Assembly (NCBI GenBank): GCA_951640165.1
Contig: OX621254.1
Location: 21,116,001 to 21,180,000 of the forward strand
Reading direction: 5' to 3'
DNA length: 64,000 nucleotides
From: Pseudoips prasinana
Lineage: Eukaryota > Arthropoda > Insecta > Lepidoptera > Nolidae
Shown: in pieces, positions 33,264 to 44,780 of the stretch
How the letters are laid out: every line of letters starts with the position of its first letter
How positions within the stretch are numbered: position 1 is the stretch's first letter
Made by a program: the position numbers and the translations under genes
The notes under the pieces: model-generated
Told to the model about the DNA's origin: nothing
Database searches by the model: none
The model's input: only the letters and a program-made list of their open reading frames with translations

Positions 33264-35509
33264 GATCGCAGAGAGAAGAACAGCTTTTCCTGGAAAGGCC
33301 CGAAGGATCGCTTTTAAGGCCATCCCAAGATATTGACGTAGTTCCGGCTGCAACCGAAGTAACGTATACTGTCGGTGATGCCACGAACGATGATGCGCAA
33401 CCGTCAACTTCTGCTTTGCTCACTGACATTTCAAAAAATCTCGTGCCATCGAATAGCTTTTACCGCATGACAACTGAAGATGGTATGGACTCTGAGGAAG
33501 ATTTTTCACCATCAGACGAAGAGTACATTCCAAACACTGATGAAGACTCCCTAGATTGTGAATTTAGAAAACGAAGACGTATAAATTTTAATATACCAGA
33601 ATCAGACAGGTCATCCATCGATGATCTGGACAATATGACAGAAAACGGAACGACTCAATTGCTGATCAATACTCCTTCAGATATTCAGCCAGAGCTATCA
33701 CCTCAAATTTCTGTAATGAAGAGTCGTAAAAGAACTTTAAATAAATTAAAATGGAAATGCAATTTAAGAAAAGAAGGCGGAATCACAGGAAAATCATACA
33801 CTTCTAAGAAAGGGAAAGTTGTTCCAGAAAAGAAGATGAAACTAGTATGTGCTTGCAGATTGAAATGTAGTGAACGTATAGACGAAACTGTTAGACGCTT
33901 TATTTATGAGAAGTATTACGCGGAAGAGATGACGTGGGATTTAAAAAGACAATTTATTATTTCTAGAGTCTCAGAAGGTCAAACTGCTAGATCCAGACGC
34001 CGTGATCCTGATCAACCACCTAAAAGAGAATACACATTATGGTACACATTTTTTATTGATGATAAAGTTGAAAAGGTTTGCAAGAAGTTTTTTCTGAATA
34101 CCTTGGCTATTTCAGAAACTGTTGTGAGAAACGCAATAAAAAAATCTACACAAGGATTTGTTCAAGCAGATGGACGAGGAAGACATCCGCCGCCCAATAA
34201 AACAGCAGATATAGTTAAAGAATCAGTACGAAAACACATTGGCAAGGTACCGAGATATGAGAGCCATTATAGTCGAAACAGAACAGAAAGACAGTATCTT
34301 GGAAGCCACCTAAATATTGATAAATTATATTCCTTATATGTAGAGTTCTGTGCTGAAGAGGGTATACCGAAGGAGAATATGGCAAAGGCGTGGCTATACA
34401 GACATATTTTTAATACGGAATTTAATCTCGGTTTCAGTCCACCTGCTAATGACACTTGTGATGATTGTGATACTTTTGTTATCAGATACAAAAACTCCAC
34501 AGATGAAACTGAAAAGAATAATATGAAAGCTCTACATAATAAACATCTTGAGGAAAGCAGTCTACGATACAGTTTGAAGGGATTTGATAAAGTTGCAGCT
34601 ATTGAAAGCCATGGTGCCAAGAAGTTGCTGACAGTGGACCTTCAAAAATGTTTGCCCACACCCTATTTAACTAATGGGCAGAGTTTTTATTACAGAAAGT
34701 TGTGGACTTTTAATTTCACAATTATGGATTCAGTTCCCAAAGAAAGTTGGTGTTTTATGTGGGATGAAACTGTGGCAGGACGAGGTGGAAATGAAATGGC
34801 TTCAGGGATAGTTAAGTTTTTTGAGCAGCTTGACTATAGTCCATTAAAAGAAGTAACAGTATGGAGCGACAACTGTGCGGGGCAAAATAAAAATATTTAT
34901 TTAATGATGGCTTATTTGTGGATATTGTCTCAAAAAGAAAATGTGGAGGTAATAAACCACAAATATTTATTAAAAGGGCATACTCACATGGAAGTGGATG
35001 TAGTCCACTCAATAATAGAGAGAGAAAAAAAGAAAATCCAAGAGTTTTCCATCGTGACTCCTTGGGACTGGCAACAGTTTATAAAAAGCTGTTCGAGAAA
35101 CTCCAAAATAAAGGTGGTAAACATGGAGTCTGATAATTTCATGGATTTTTCGGCCTTTTGTAACGGATCATCAGCTCCTTTTGTGCACAGAAAAAAATCT
35201 ATTGCGGGAGAGTTGGTACCATATTCTGCTATAGTATGGATGCAATTCCGAAAAAATAAAATAGGTTCAATGTTCTACAAAACTTCTTTTGATCAAGAAA
35301 CTTTTGAAGAAGTTAGCTTCATACGAAATACACGGAGAGGATTTTCTGTGCCCACGCCAAAACCTATTCGAAACACTCGAAAGCCCATTTCGAGACTCAA
35401 ATACAACGATTTACAAAAATCTTTGCAGTGGATTCCATCCATGTTCCATGATTATTATAGGAATCTTCCATGTGCAGATGTCTCTGACTTACCTGAACTA
35501 TGTGAATAG
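33264..35509 (+). CDS. Element B gene, exon 2: DDE-like transposase with SDNCAGQNKN core
   Basis: With exon 1 this gives about 772 residues and no internal stop. Residues 75-180 are acidic and Ser-rich. A Cys region (VCACRLKCSERI, about 220) precedes a helical domain with KREYTLWYTFFIDDKVEKVC, RGRHPPPNKT, ESHYSRNRTERQYL and AWLYRHIFNTEFNLGF. CDDC follows. The candidate catalytic core has VDLQKCLPTPYL (about 482), VWSDNCAGQNKNIY (about 559) and KGHTHMEVDVVHSIIE (about 600). These resemble a widespread insect family that databases label a domain of unknown function (DUF7869-like). Transposase activity is inferred from the TIRs and acidic triad, not shown. The gene ends at TAG 35507-35509, about 440 bp before the right TIR. 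Confidence 0.8.
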
Positions 35510-35970
35510 CTGTGTTGGTTAAATAATATTTTTATTTTCCAGTTTGTCAAGTAACTTTTGTTTCATTTTGATAATAAACCCCGCCAAAACTCTTAAATAA
35601 TTGCATAACAGTACATACTGACAAGAGACATAATGTTTCTATGTGCCGACTTCCAATGACATCCACATGTTTTATTTAGAGGTAAACAAAAGTATGATAT
35701 CATAATGCTTTCTAAAACACCTAAGTTAATTTATGTTAGGAGGTAAATAGTCTCAAGTCCACAAAATCAGATAAAAATTAACTTTATGGTAATAATGTGT
35801 AAGACATTATAATTTCATTTAATAATAATAAAAAATACAGTTTAGTTTGTTCCAATATCTTTAAAGCAACTATGACAAAATTTCATTCAAAGTTTCATTC
35901 CGCGCATTTTTGCCTCTCCTGTAATGTTTTCGTTTTGTCACATAATGTTGTATACCTCTGAGGTACAGAT

Positions 35971-37300
35971 ATATATATATGTATGCACTATGAACTAGAG
36001 TCATATATACTTTTGTAATAAATAAAGGTTAGGGTAATCAAAAGAATATATTTATTATTTTATTTTATTTTTTATTTTTAATAAGCCCCCTCATGTCTCT
36101 TGTTTTCAAAGGACATTGACTATGACTAAGAACCCATACAGACATTTCTGTAATTGGAATAAAAGAGTATCCCTATTAAGGACATTTCTGTCCAGAGCGC
36201 GGTGGGAGTCTTGACCCTATGGTGACGGAGACTACAGTACTTCGCGGGGTCCTTTGAGCGAGTATCATAGCCGCAAATAAAATAATATTAAATATTATGA
36301 TATTCTAGTATAATCTACAAACTAGCAAGAATAAACTAGAAAAGATATAAAGTCAATCTCAACAATATTTTAAGGAAAACATATACTATCGCTGAGTTAA
36401 ACTATTATCTTTCAAGATGTGTGAATTAAAACAAACAATTCATTTAGGAAACATACATATATTCTAATAAGACACTATCAACAAAACATTCATTCAATAG
36501 GACTTTCTCAAATAACATATTATCTTCTTAAGAAAATAAGTTATACTCCAATAAGTAGTGTGAAAGCTTTATGTTTATTAGAGAAATTATAGAATTAAAA
36601 CAACATATTTATGGTTGTATATATTGAAATAAAGTTCTAATAAGATTTTAGATAACATTATGGTAATTAATTTAGGATAAACTAGGCTTCATTAGTTATG
36701 TCACTCTTGTAGAATTACATGAGATTAGAAAGTTTATTTATGATTAGGATAAAGTTAATTTAGGCTTGATTGGTTTGTTCTTCTTTTCAAAAAGTTCTTG
36801 GATTACTATATGCATAATAGGTTCCTACCATACTAGACGAATCACTGGCCATTTTAAATCAACTTGTTTCAATCAAATCCAGCAGGAATTAAAATTTAAG
36901 TTAAGAAAATTTAGGATCATATTAGTATCAAGGAGTATTCCTTTTTAGATACATAGAGTTAGGTTCAGTTAAATATTAAATTGTATGCCGTTAGTTAGGA
37001 TGATCAGATACAACGATAGGGAACACATCAAAGAAGGGGAAGTATAATGGGGGTAGAGTGGGCAGGTACAACCGTAAGGAAGTAATGATCACACAAAAGA
37101 TATTGAATTTTTGAAGTTATACTTCTTTTGGCGCGATGGAGAAAAATGATGAGAGTGAATTTTTACGATGCGCGCGCACACCGACACCAAAAAATTTAAC
37201 AGCATGAAGTTAGTTCTAGGTGGTATGAAAATTGATAACTATGTTCAAGTTGTATATTAAGAAGTATAACTTCTAACGCGTGTACATAAGTACACACAAG
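35971..37300. other. AT-rich spacer right of element B
   Basis: No gene was recognised. A 160-bp block near 36090-36260 is less AT-rich and may be repeat-derived. The rest shows only short low-complexity sequence. Confidence 0.4.
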
Positions 37301-37415
37301 TTTTTTTTTTGATATTTTGTTATTGATATCTACATACAAATCATCAAGTGCGAGGCGGGATTTGAACCAGCACCCCTTGTATAACGAGATCGGCGTTCTA
37401 TCCACTGAAAATGTT
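37301..37415 (-). mobile_element. tRNA-derived SINE
   Basis: On the minus strand an A-box-like AGTGGATAGAACG (37406-37394) is followed about 25 bases later by a B box GGTTCAAATCCCGC (37368-37355). A short unique part and an A10 tract (37310-37301) come next. This is an RNA polymerase III promoter in a SINE layout. The tRNA arms do not fold properly, so it is not a functional tRNA gene. Confidence 0.72.
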
Positions 37416-37933
37416 GTTAATATCTGTACAAATTTCTCGAATCAATGGTGAGAAAACTATACTGTGTTTAGGTTTGAAAGGATATAGTAAGGCCAATTTA
37501 ATGGATCACATTTGACACTTCATCAAAATTCAACAACGTAACCTTAATTATAATAACCTTAATTATAAAATTTTATGCCCACAGGGGCATAAAATATTAT
37601 TAATTTTCGTAGTTAGAAAAAAAATGGTCATTTATGATTGATTCGCGATTGTTCTATAAGAACAATTGAAACATTACAATTGATATCTGACAGGCCTTCT
37701 ATAATATAATAATCAAGAACGCCCAGGGTTTAAATACCAAAAGAGCAATCTCACATTTCAACGTCTGAGTTCTACAAAAATTCCGACGTATAATACAGTG
37801 AAACTTATCTTGTATCCACATCAATAATAGGCCCATTAATGTTTCTTCATGTATACATAATTATGTCCATGTGATACTTGACCGCCTGTAATTATTTATA
37901 GATATTATATTTTCAAACTTTAATTATTTTCAG

Positions 37934-38752
37934 TGTCGAACCCAACTACCTCAGTCGCTGGCTACCGAATGGCAATCAAAAATCTTCGTCGGGAAGTATA
38001 CCTGCTGCGGAAGGAGCACCAACATGTGTTCAAGAGGCGTTTGGACAATGCAAAACGACTACTTCTTAAGACAGATTTAAATGAAGTGGTTAAAAAAATG
38101 ACTGCAGCTGCTAAAACCTTTACAATGATGCAGTTTGAACAAACTAAAAAAAAACAAGAAAGGGCGACGTTTTACCTTGGATGAAAAAATTCAGTCACTA
38201 TCATTATATAAAAAAAGTCCGATGTTCTTATGGCAAAATTGTTTACTTTGCCTTCTAGCAAGTCTTAAAAAAGATTACTTACAAGTGTGAAAATAAATCC
38301 TGGGACAAATAACGCAATATTATATGAGAATTTAAAAGCTCAAGTTAATTACTTGAATACAGATAATCGTGGGTGTTCCTTAATTTTTGACGAAATGTCC
38401 ATAACGCCAAATATCCAATTTGATTCGTCAAAAGATGAAATTAAGGGGCTTGTCACATATGGGAAAAAAAATTGCTAACCATGCTTTAGTTTTTATGGTT
38501 AAGGGCTTAAGAAAGCCATTCAAACAGCCTGTGGCATACCATTTCACAAATAGCCTGAATAAGTTGGACTTAAAACAATTAATTATTGAAGTAATTACTA
38601 AGGTAAGTGAGACCGGCCCACAGTGTTTTATGGGACCAAAAAAATTCCCTCTGCTGTTTATAGCTTTAATCGATCAAGGTATGCTTTTAAAATGCACGAC
38701 AAAAACACCCATGTGTCAATTTCAAATACTTTTTTTTTATAAAAATTATTGA
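37934..38752 (+). pseudogene. P-like gene 2, coiled-coil and catalytic core exon
   Basis: The exon follows the acceptor ATTATTTTCAG. The first frame (37934-38182) encodes AIKNLRREVYLLRKEHQHV and a helical leucine-rich stretch typical of the region between THAP finger and core. After frame changes near 38175 and 38280 it continues with FTLPSSKS, VKINPGTNNAILYENLKAQV and LIFDEMSITPNIQFDSSKDE. After a further change near 38450 it reads HALVFMVKGLRKPFKQPVAY and ALIDQGM. The FDEMS block carries the first catalytic Asp of P-element/THAP9 transposases. The C-terminal half is missing. At least three frame lesions make it inactive. Confidence 0.75.
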
Positions 38753-40730
38753 ACGTTACGTGACCTTGAACTTTTAAAAAATAAAATTAATTGTGAGAAC
38801 GGAACTATAAGTTGATTTTTTTAAATAAATATTATCTGATCAAACATATGTAGTTAGGGCGCATAGTTTTCTATTTTTAATTTTGGTAAATCACTTCTGT
38901 ATATTTAGTTATTAATTATTTTCAAAATTTGGTTTTTTTTTTTGCTCCTTAAAAACTCAAAAGTGGTACTTGTGACTAGCATAGAAAGATAGCTCTTAAA
39001 AGTAAACTTTGATTTTGAAGAAAAGAAAGAAAATGTTATAAAATGGGAATTCTTCCAGGAGCTATCTATATCTGGCTGACAAATCGTTCGGGGGAGTTTA
39101 CCACGGAATTCCGAAATATGGTTTGTCGATTCACGGGAAATCAAAACACGTTTTGTTATTTTGCGTCTGACCGAATAAACTATTTACTAAGTTACGAGTG
39201 TTCGAAACTACTGTAGACCATTTCATCATCGATCGAAATAACGAAGGTCCGATGAACGTTTGGTCGAATAAACGAAACATCTTTCGTCAAGTGACCGAAA
39301 AAATATACCAAAAAATCTTATTAAAAAAGTAGTCTATGAGTTATTCCAGACTATATACTATTTCTGTACCAAATTTCATCCAGATTAAGTGGGATGTAAA
39401 ACTTAGAAATAATTATTATCAAGAAATAAGTAACAAACTTTTAATGCATGTCCAGTTAACAATTAAGGAAACGATACTTTTTCAATAACCAATAGATAAA
39501 ACGTTTAAGTTATCTTTCTTAACCCAATTAAAATAATTTTATCACAAAATAATGATTACAATTACAAAATAATTATTTAGTTTTAAAGTAGCAAATGTGA
39601 GCTAAACGATAATGATAACAATAAAATCGGAAGAATAAGATAAAAATAAGATCTGAGTATATGGTTCAGAACAACACCGAAAAGTACCGACCATCACCCA
39701 GAAATCTGCATCAAATAATAATCTTATATTTCGGTGCTGTCCTGAACCATATAGTTAGTCAGATTGCGAACAAAACAATAATACATGCTTACAAAATTTA
39801 AAATTCTTTATCACTGAAGGATCACAGTCTTCTTCATATGTTGCCGAAGAAAAAGATATAAAGGACTTCAACCGGTTGCGGCTAACCGGTGAACAGCTGT
39901 ATTGGGAAAAAAGAAATTCATAAATAATTTAGTAATAATATTTAGTAAACATTGGTTTATTTTGGGAGTGTCAAACTAAATGATATTAAAAACGAATAAA
40001 AAGATTTTTAATTGATTATTGGTTGTGTATGGTGACAGTTGCTTTGCTGTGCAACATGCGGGATGCATTGAGTAAGGGTTGCCAAAATATTAAAACTCGA
40101 ACAAAAATAACATCGATATTCGATGTTTCAATTCGAGAGCTTCAAAACATTAAAATGTTTGATGGAAGAACGAACTTTATCTAGCCGTTGCGGAATATTC
40201 ATCTTTAGCAGCATCATCATCTTAATCTCACACAAATAAAAAAATATAGTTAATGTAGAACAACATTTTTTTTGAAGTGTTAAAAATCATCACCTTCCCT
40301 ACGCAACGTAGAACAAACGAAGAAAGTTATTATCGAGAAAAAAATTTTATAAACGTAACAATTGTAATAATCTTCGTAATTGGTATTTCGTCTTCGTTCA
40401 TTTGAGTTTAGTCCGTCATGGTAGCGAGTTTTATTAACGCGTGCTTTTCCTGAAGATTCTAATTAGAATGCAACATGGGCCATAACCAAAATAATTACGC
40501 GAAGCAAAACAGCTCAGCATAATATACAAAAATAAAACGCAAAGCAAAACAGCTCAGCATAATATAATATACGACTGACGACTGATTCCTAGTGCAGAGA
40601 ACTGGCAGCCCCGATCCAGAATCGATTGGTGATCGATTGTCAATGTCATTCGCTCTGTGTTCGTGCTCTTGTTCGTTTGTGAATATTATTTCGTCTTTGG
40701 ATATTTTTGACAACTTACGCTTTTCAAAAT
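38753..40730. other. Non-coding stretch upstream of the Harbinger-like gene
   Basis: There is no coding signal. A small inverted-repeat pair lies at 39658-39753. A direct repeat containing GCAAAACAGCTCAGCATAAT occurs at about 40503 and 40543. The last 150 bp may be promoter and 5' UTR for the gene starting at 40731. Confidence 0.4.
39658..39753. repeat. Short foldback repeat (solo MITE core)
   Basis: The 25-base arms 39658-39682 and 39729-39753 (TATATGGTTCAGAACAACAC and complement) match at all but two positions around a 46-base centre. Confidence 0.7.
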
Positions 40731-40898
40731 GGATTCTGATGTTTTTTTAGCTAACGATCCCGGCTCACTCTTGGACTCAGAACCCGCTTTAAAAGTTTAC
40801 CCTGGCATTTCTTCGGATAATGAACGCGTTTTACATGACAACCCGCGCATGAATATGGACTTCCCGATTTTGTCTAGTGAATCTATGCATTGTTTAAC
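40731..40898 (+). pseudogene. Harbinger-like gene, exon 1 left part
   Basis: The frame starts at ATG 40731 (AAAATGGATTCTG) with an acidic N-terminus (MDSDVFLANDPGSLLDSEPA). It is open to the TTAA at 40895-40898, where piggyBac-2 begins. The last residues are MHC-Leu. The same frame continues on the far side of piggyBac-2 at 43810 as NCGLEI. The insertion therefore separates the two Cys codons of a C-x2-C zinc knuckle. Confidence 0.65.
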
Positions 40899-41047
40899 CC
40901 TTTAACGACGCTCTTATACGATCATGCGTTCAACTTTACAAAAATATTTTCGCGCGCTCGATCAACTTTACGAGACGCGGCCGGTACCAGACGATAGTGC
41001 GTTTAGTATAGTGTGAACTTTGCCGCAAAGGTTACACTTGTGAGAAT

Positions 41048-41108
41048 ATGTCGCGGATTTCTGCCCTTTTCAAAATGGCGGTGCAGCTGATCGACGCGCG
41101 TGGTAAAA
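41048..41108 (+). pseudogene. piggyBac-2 transposase, exon 1
   Basis: ATG 41048 opens 20 codons (MSRISALFKMAVQL) ending in phase 1 before the donor GTAAGT (41109-41114). The phase joins in frame to the exon at 41381, which follows TTTCTGTTGCAG. The 272-bp intron has no feature of note. The exon was too short to stand out alone and rests on splice signals. Confidence 0.55.
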
Positions 41109-41380
41109 GTAAGTAATGATTAAAAATATTTTAAATAGTGATTGACTACATTGATTGTGCGATTTTAATAGGTAATAAAGTCAAGTAAATGAGACAATTA
41201 TAGTTCAATGCATACCTCTATCGGACCCGAAGATACTTGGTTGTTAGTTCAAACACGCACGATAGTGCGAGTCCGGCTTTAACTCGTCTATCAAAATTTA
41301 TGTTGATTAAAAATTAGATCAATGTTTTTAATGTTTTTAATTGGTAAAAAAAATACAATTCGCTCTTTTTTCTGTTGCAG

Positions 41381-43435
41381 AAAGAACATTAACCTCGGAA
41401 TACTTACTAGAATTGATAGGAGACGGAAACGACTCTGAGATAGAGAGTTTCGAAGATGAGGAATGTCATGAAGAGGAAGGCATTGAGGCTGTACCAGATC
41501 GGGTGGCGGGTCAGTCATATTCGGTCGACGAAATTTCAAACAGTGAGCAAGAAGAAGAAGCAACTAACATTCAGGTACCAGAAATAATATGTACTAGTCC
41601 GAATACAGTCTGCGCTGGATCTCAAGGTGGTCGTGGGGATTCACAGAGAGGTCGAGGACCTTCGCAACGAAATCGTGGTGTCTCTCAACGTGGTCGTTCT
41701 GTAAGTCGCCGGCATCATCTACCTGATCGTTCATCAAGCGCACCAAGCACATCTCATGGTACTTCTCGGTACCGCACGAGGGACCGCATGAGTAGAAATG
41801 ATCAGCTGCCTGATTTATCTGGTACTCTGCCACCTAGCGGTTCGTGCTCAGTCCGAGGCAGCTCAACGCAACAGGGATCCGTCTAGGCGAAGACTATGGA
41901 AATCTATTCCATTTGACCAAAAAGAACATAATTTTCCGCCACGGGAACAACAAACCGTTAGAACGCCTCTCGAATACTTCGAGGACTATTTTGACGATGC
42001 ATTTTATGAGAAAGCTGCTTACTGCACAAATAATTACTACTTGAGGCAAACTGGAAGGGTTCTTCATACCAATCCTGTAGAAATAAAGAAGTTCATTGGT
42101 GTGCATTTTATAATGGGGTGCATAACTTATCCACGACTTCATATGTACTGGAGGCAAGAAATGAGACTGGCATTAGTAGCTGATATCATTCCAAGAGACC
42201 GACTGAAGCTGTTGCGCACAAATTTTCATGTGGTGGAAGAGGATATCGCCCCAGTTGGTAATAAGAACAGTCTATGGAAAGTGCAACCGGTATTAAATCA
42301 GGTAAAAAATGCCTGTGAGAAAATAGAAAGACTACCGGGTTACTATTCTATAGACGAACAAATGATCCCGTTCTGCGGCTTGTGCCCAAAAGGTCTACGC
42401 CAAGTGATAAAGTCTAAACCTAGACCCACCGGCTTGAAAGCTTTTGTAGCCACAACAAGCGATGGTCTAATGCTCGACTTTGAAGTATATCAAGGAGCTA
42501 ACACCCCATTCACAGATAAATCTCTGGGTGTGGCTGCAGCAGTTATTTTGCACCTTTCCAAATCCATTCCCCCAGGAAGTTGCATTTACTTCGATCGTTA
42601 TTTCACGTCAATACCTCTCTTGGAAAGATTATCTGAAAAAGGAATGCATGGCACAGGAACGGTTATGATGAATAGAATACCTGACAAAAAATATATGACT
42701 TTTAAAAAGGACCGTGAAATGAACCGAGGAGATACTGAACAGTTCGTAAATAATGGTGTTGTAATTGTGCACTGGATGGACAACACATCCGTTCTGGCGG
42801 CATCCAATTGCACTTCGGCAGATGATCATATTTTCGTGAAGCGATGGGATAAAAAGGAGAATGCGTACATCGATGTCAGGCAGCCCCTTATCATTGCCAA
42901 TTATAATCGGAACATGGGAGGAGTTGACGTCCTCGACCGATCAATCGAGTATTATCGAACTTTTATGAAGACCAGAAAATGGACTTTGAAGATCATGTTA
43001 CATTTTTTTGATCTTGCAGTCGCAAATGCTTGGCGTTCATACAAAATACACTGCCAGACGGCTCACGTACATAGAGGTCAAGTCTTTGACTTACTTCAAT
43101 TCAAATTGCAAGTAGCTGATGGTCTTACCAATACCCCTGATCGTCCAAGGCCAGAACAAGATCCTGTTGAAAACATGGAAGGTTTGGAGACTCAAGATCC
43201 GGAAAATGTCGATCCAAATATTCCTGCCAAGAGATACCGACCGGCTAATGTAACTTCAGAGGCGAAACGTCATGATGGTTATGAACATTACCCAGTATTT
43301 GACGAGATCGAAAACCCTCGATCCTGTAGAATGGAAGGGTGTACAAGTAGATCCAAGATAAGATGTGAAAAATGCAACGTGTATCTTTGTCTTAACAGAA
43401 AAGGCAACTGTTTCACATCCTTTCATAAGCAATAA
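41381..43435 (+). pseudogene. piggyBac-2 transposase, exon 2
   Basis: The first part (frame ending 41886) is acidic, then Arg/Ser/Gly-rich. One frame change between about 41800 and 41880 moves to the main frame, which is open to TAA 43433-43435. It carries FEDYFDDAFYE, IKKFIGVHFIMG, YYSIDEQMIPFCG (first catalytic Asp), CIYFDRYFTS (second) and NRNMGGVDVLDRSIEYYR (third). It ends in the Cys module CEKCNVYLCLNRKGNCF. All expected piggyBac landmarks are present, so this copy is one indel away from an open gene and probably young. Its product would cut and paste DNA at TTAA sites. Confidence 0.88.
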
Positions 43436-43805
43436 TAGAGGCTAAGTTTCCTAAGATTTTATTTCAAAGTGATTGTACCAAAATGTTTAAGAAATGATTG
43501 ATCTCAAGAAGTTATTTTTTAGTTTAAATGTTGATTAATTAATTTTTTATTTATATAAATAAATAATTAAGAATAATCATGCCTTTGTTCATTATAAATT
43601 ACAAAAATATACATAGCAAAATTATACCTTAACAAAATTCTGATAGACAAGGTAAAGCCGACATCGCACTATCGTGACATGGCGTTTTCTCAGGGGGGGA
43701 GGGGGTGGGATTTTTTTTTTTTCTAGGATGACTTTGGACATAAGTACTTAGAATATAAGATCGAAAACGAGCTACGCAAGTTTTTTTTTCTCCGGCCTTA
43801 AAGGG
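43436..43805. other. piggyBac-2 3' UTR and right end
   Basis: AT-rich, non-coding, ending in the right TIR. A G-rich then T-rich tract (43695-43722) precedes it. Confidence 0.6.
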
Positions 43806-43901
43806 ATAAATTGTGGTCTTGAAATCACTCACAGGAGAAGACACATTATTAATCTTGTGGAAGTGCAGCGAGTTATACTGCAATGGATCGCACCACAAGT
43901 G
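43806..43901 (+). pseudogene. Harbinger-like gene, exon 1 right part
   Basis: The reading frame from 40731 resumes here with NCGLEITHRRRHIINLVEV and VILQWIAPQV. It ends in phase 0 at the donor GTAAGT (43902-43907). It completes the C-L-N-C knuckle begun left of piggyBac-2. The same block recurs in exon 2 as CVNCRCSLLRI..VILQWIQPRE. Confidence 0.65.
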
Positions 43902-44238
43902 GTAAGTTCCAACGTCTGAGATGATTAAGTACATAATTGCAATTGAATAGTTGGGTTGGCTCACACTAGTGAAAGGTTTTGGACGATCATTATTTTAAAG
44001 TCTACTGCACATAAAAAAAAAATCATTTTTACAAGGATGATTGCTATACGAATAGCCTAAATCGTAAGAGATGAGGTATGATGTTTTATTGTCTGTCTGC
44101 AACAGCAAGATTTTTTAAGACATTGTGTTGGCCATTATTTGAAATACTACTTAGAATTCAATTAATACTTTAGTTAAAAAACAATCTGTTGTATTTGCTG
44201 GTTTTTTTATTTATTTGTCATAAATATTTTTTTTACAG

Positions 44239-44475
44239 ATTGGACGGAACAGCTTTGTATGCCATCCTTGTTGGATTATAGCATTGAATGCATCTGCCAG
44301 CGTGGCAGGTTCATCATCTGATGCTTCAACGAGCTCAGATCCAGGTCATCACAGACAGTTATGTGTAAACTGCAGGTGTTCACTGTTAAGGATTCGATCT
44401 CATGATATAAACAATAACACGGAACGAGAGGAGCATATCAGAAGTGTGATTTTGCAATGGATTCAACCACGTGAG
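44239..44475 (+). CDS. Harbinger-like gene, exon 2 (zinc module junction)
   Basis: The exon (79 codons, phase 0 at both ends) follows TTTTTTTTTACAG and precedes GGTAATTG. It opens with IGRNSFVCHPCWIIAL, the second Cys pair of zinc module 1. A Ser-rich spacer follows, then QLCVNCRCSLLRI, the first Cys pair of module 2, ending VILQWIQPRE. The arrangement C-x2-C, intron, C-x2-C resembles a ZAD-like zinc-coordinating fold. The open frame and good splice sites suggest limited decay here. DNA binding is inferred. Confidence 0.6.
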
Positions 44476-44780
44476 GTAATTGTTTTTTTTTAATATGATG
44501 TAGGTTCCAAAATTACAGCTTTATGTGGTCTTACCATATAGTGCAGTATTGTAATTGCAGAGATCTTTAAGGTTTTTTTATTTTTTCCTTGTAAGTGACG
44601 TGTAAGCAGATTTAAAGATACCTATAAATGTCAGGGAATAAGGCATTTACTTATGAGCAACAATAGCAATCCCTTACCTGACTGTATGCAAAACAGAGTT
44701 TATTGATTATAGGCAGTTGATGCTGATGATGATAAGGTTATTCATTCTTCATATTATAATAATGTTCTTTTTTGTTTTAG

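Larger units (their letters stand above)
31550..35970 (+). mobile_element. Element B, DNA transposon with perfect TIRs and a spliced transposase-like gene
   Basis: A perfect 23-bp TIR (starting ATCTGTACCTCAGAGGTATA) lies at 31550-31572 and, inverted, at 35948-35970. Both ends abut (AT)n tracts, so the target duplication cannot be read. Subterminal motifs related to GGTATACAATAGTAACTCC recur near 31565, 31642, 32103, 35679 and 35738. Between the ends is a single two-exon gene. The element lies in the P-like gene 2 region, between its linker and core exons. Confidence 0.85.
40899..43805 (+). mobile_element. piggyBac-2 transposon (2.9 kb)
   Basis: The left end is TTAA (40895-40898) then CCCTTTAACGACGC. 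The right end is CTTAAAGGG followed by ATAA (43806-43809), a one-base variant of the duplicated TTAA. The short TIR match (CCCTTTAA) is typical of piggyBac. A two-exon transposase gene lies inside. The element interrupts exon 1 of the Harbinger-like gene. Confidence 0.85.

Noticed and set aside
37355..37406. A functional tRNA gene on the minus strand
   Set aside because: A and B boxes are present, but the acceptor and other arms do not pair and an A-tract follows, so a SINE fits better.
27681..38752. A domesticated host THAP gene
   Set aside because: Exons carry frame changes and a stop, the C-terminus is missing, and only a relic interpretation fits; domestication would need an open frame.
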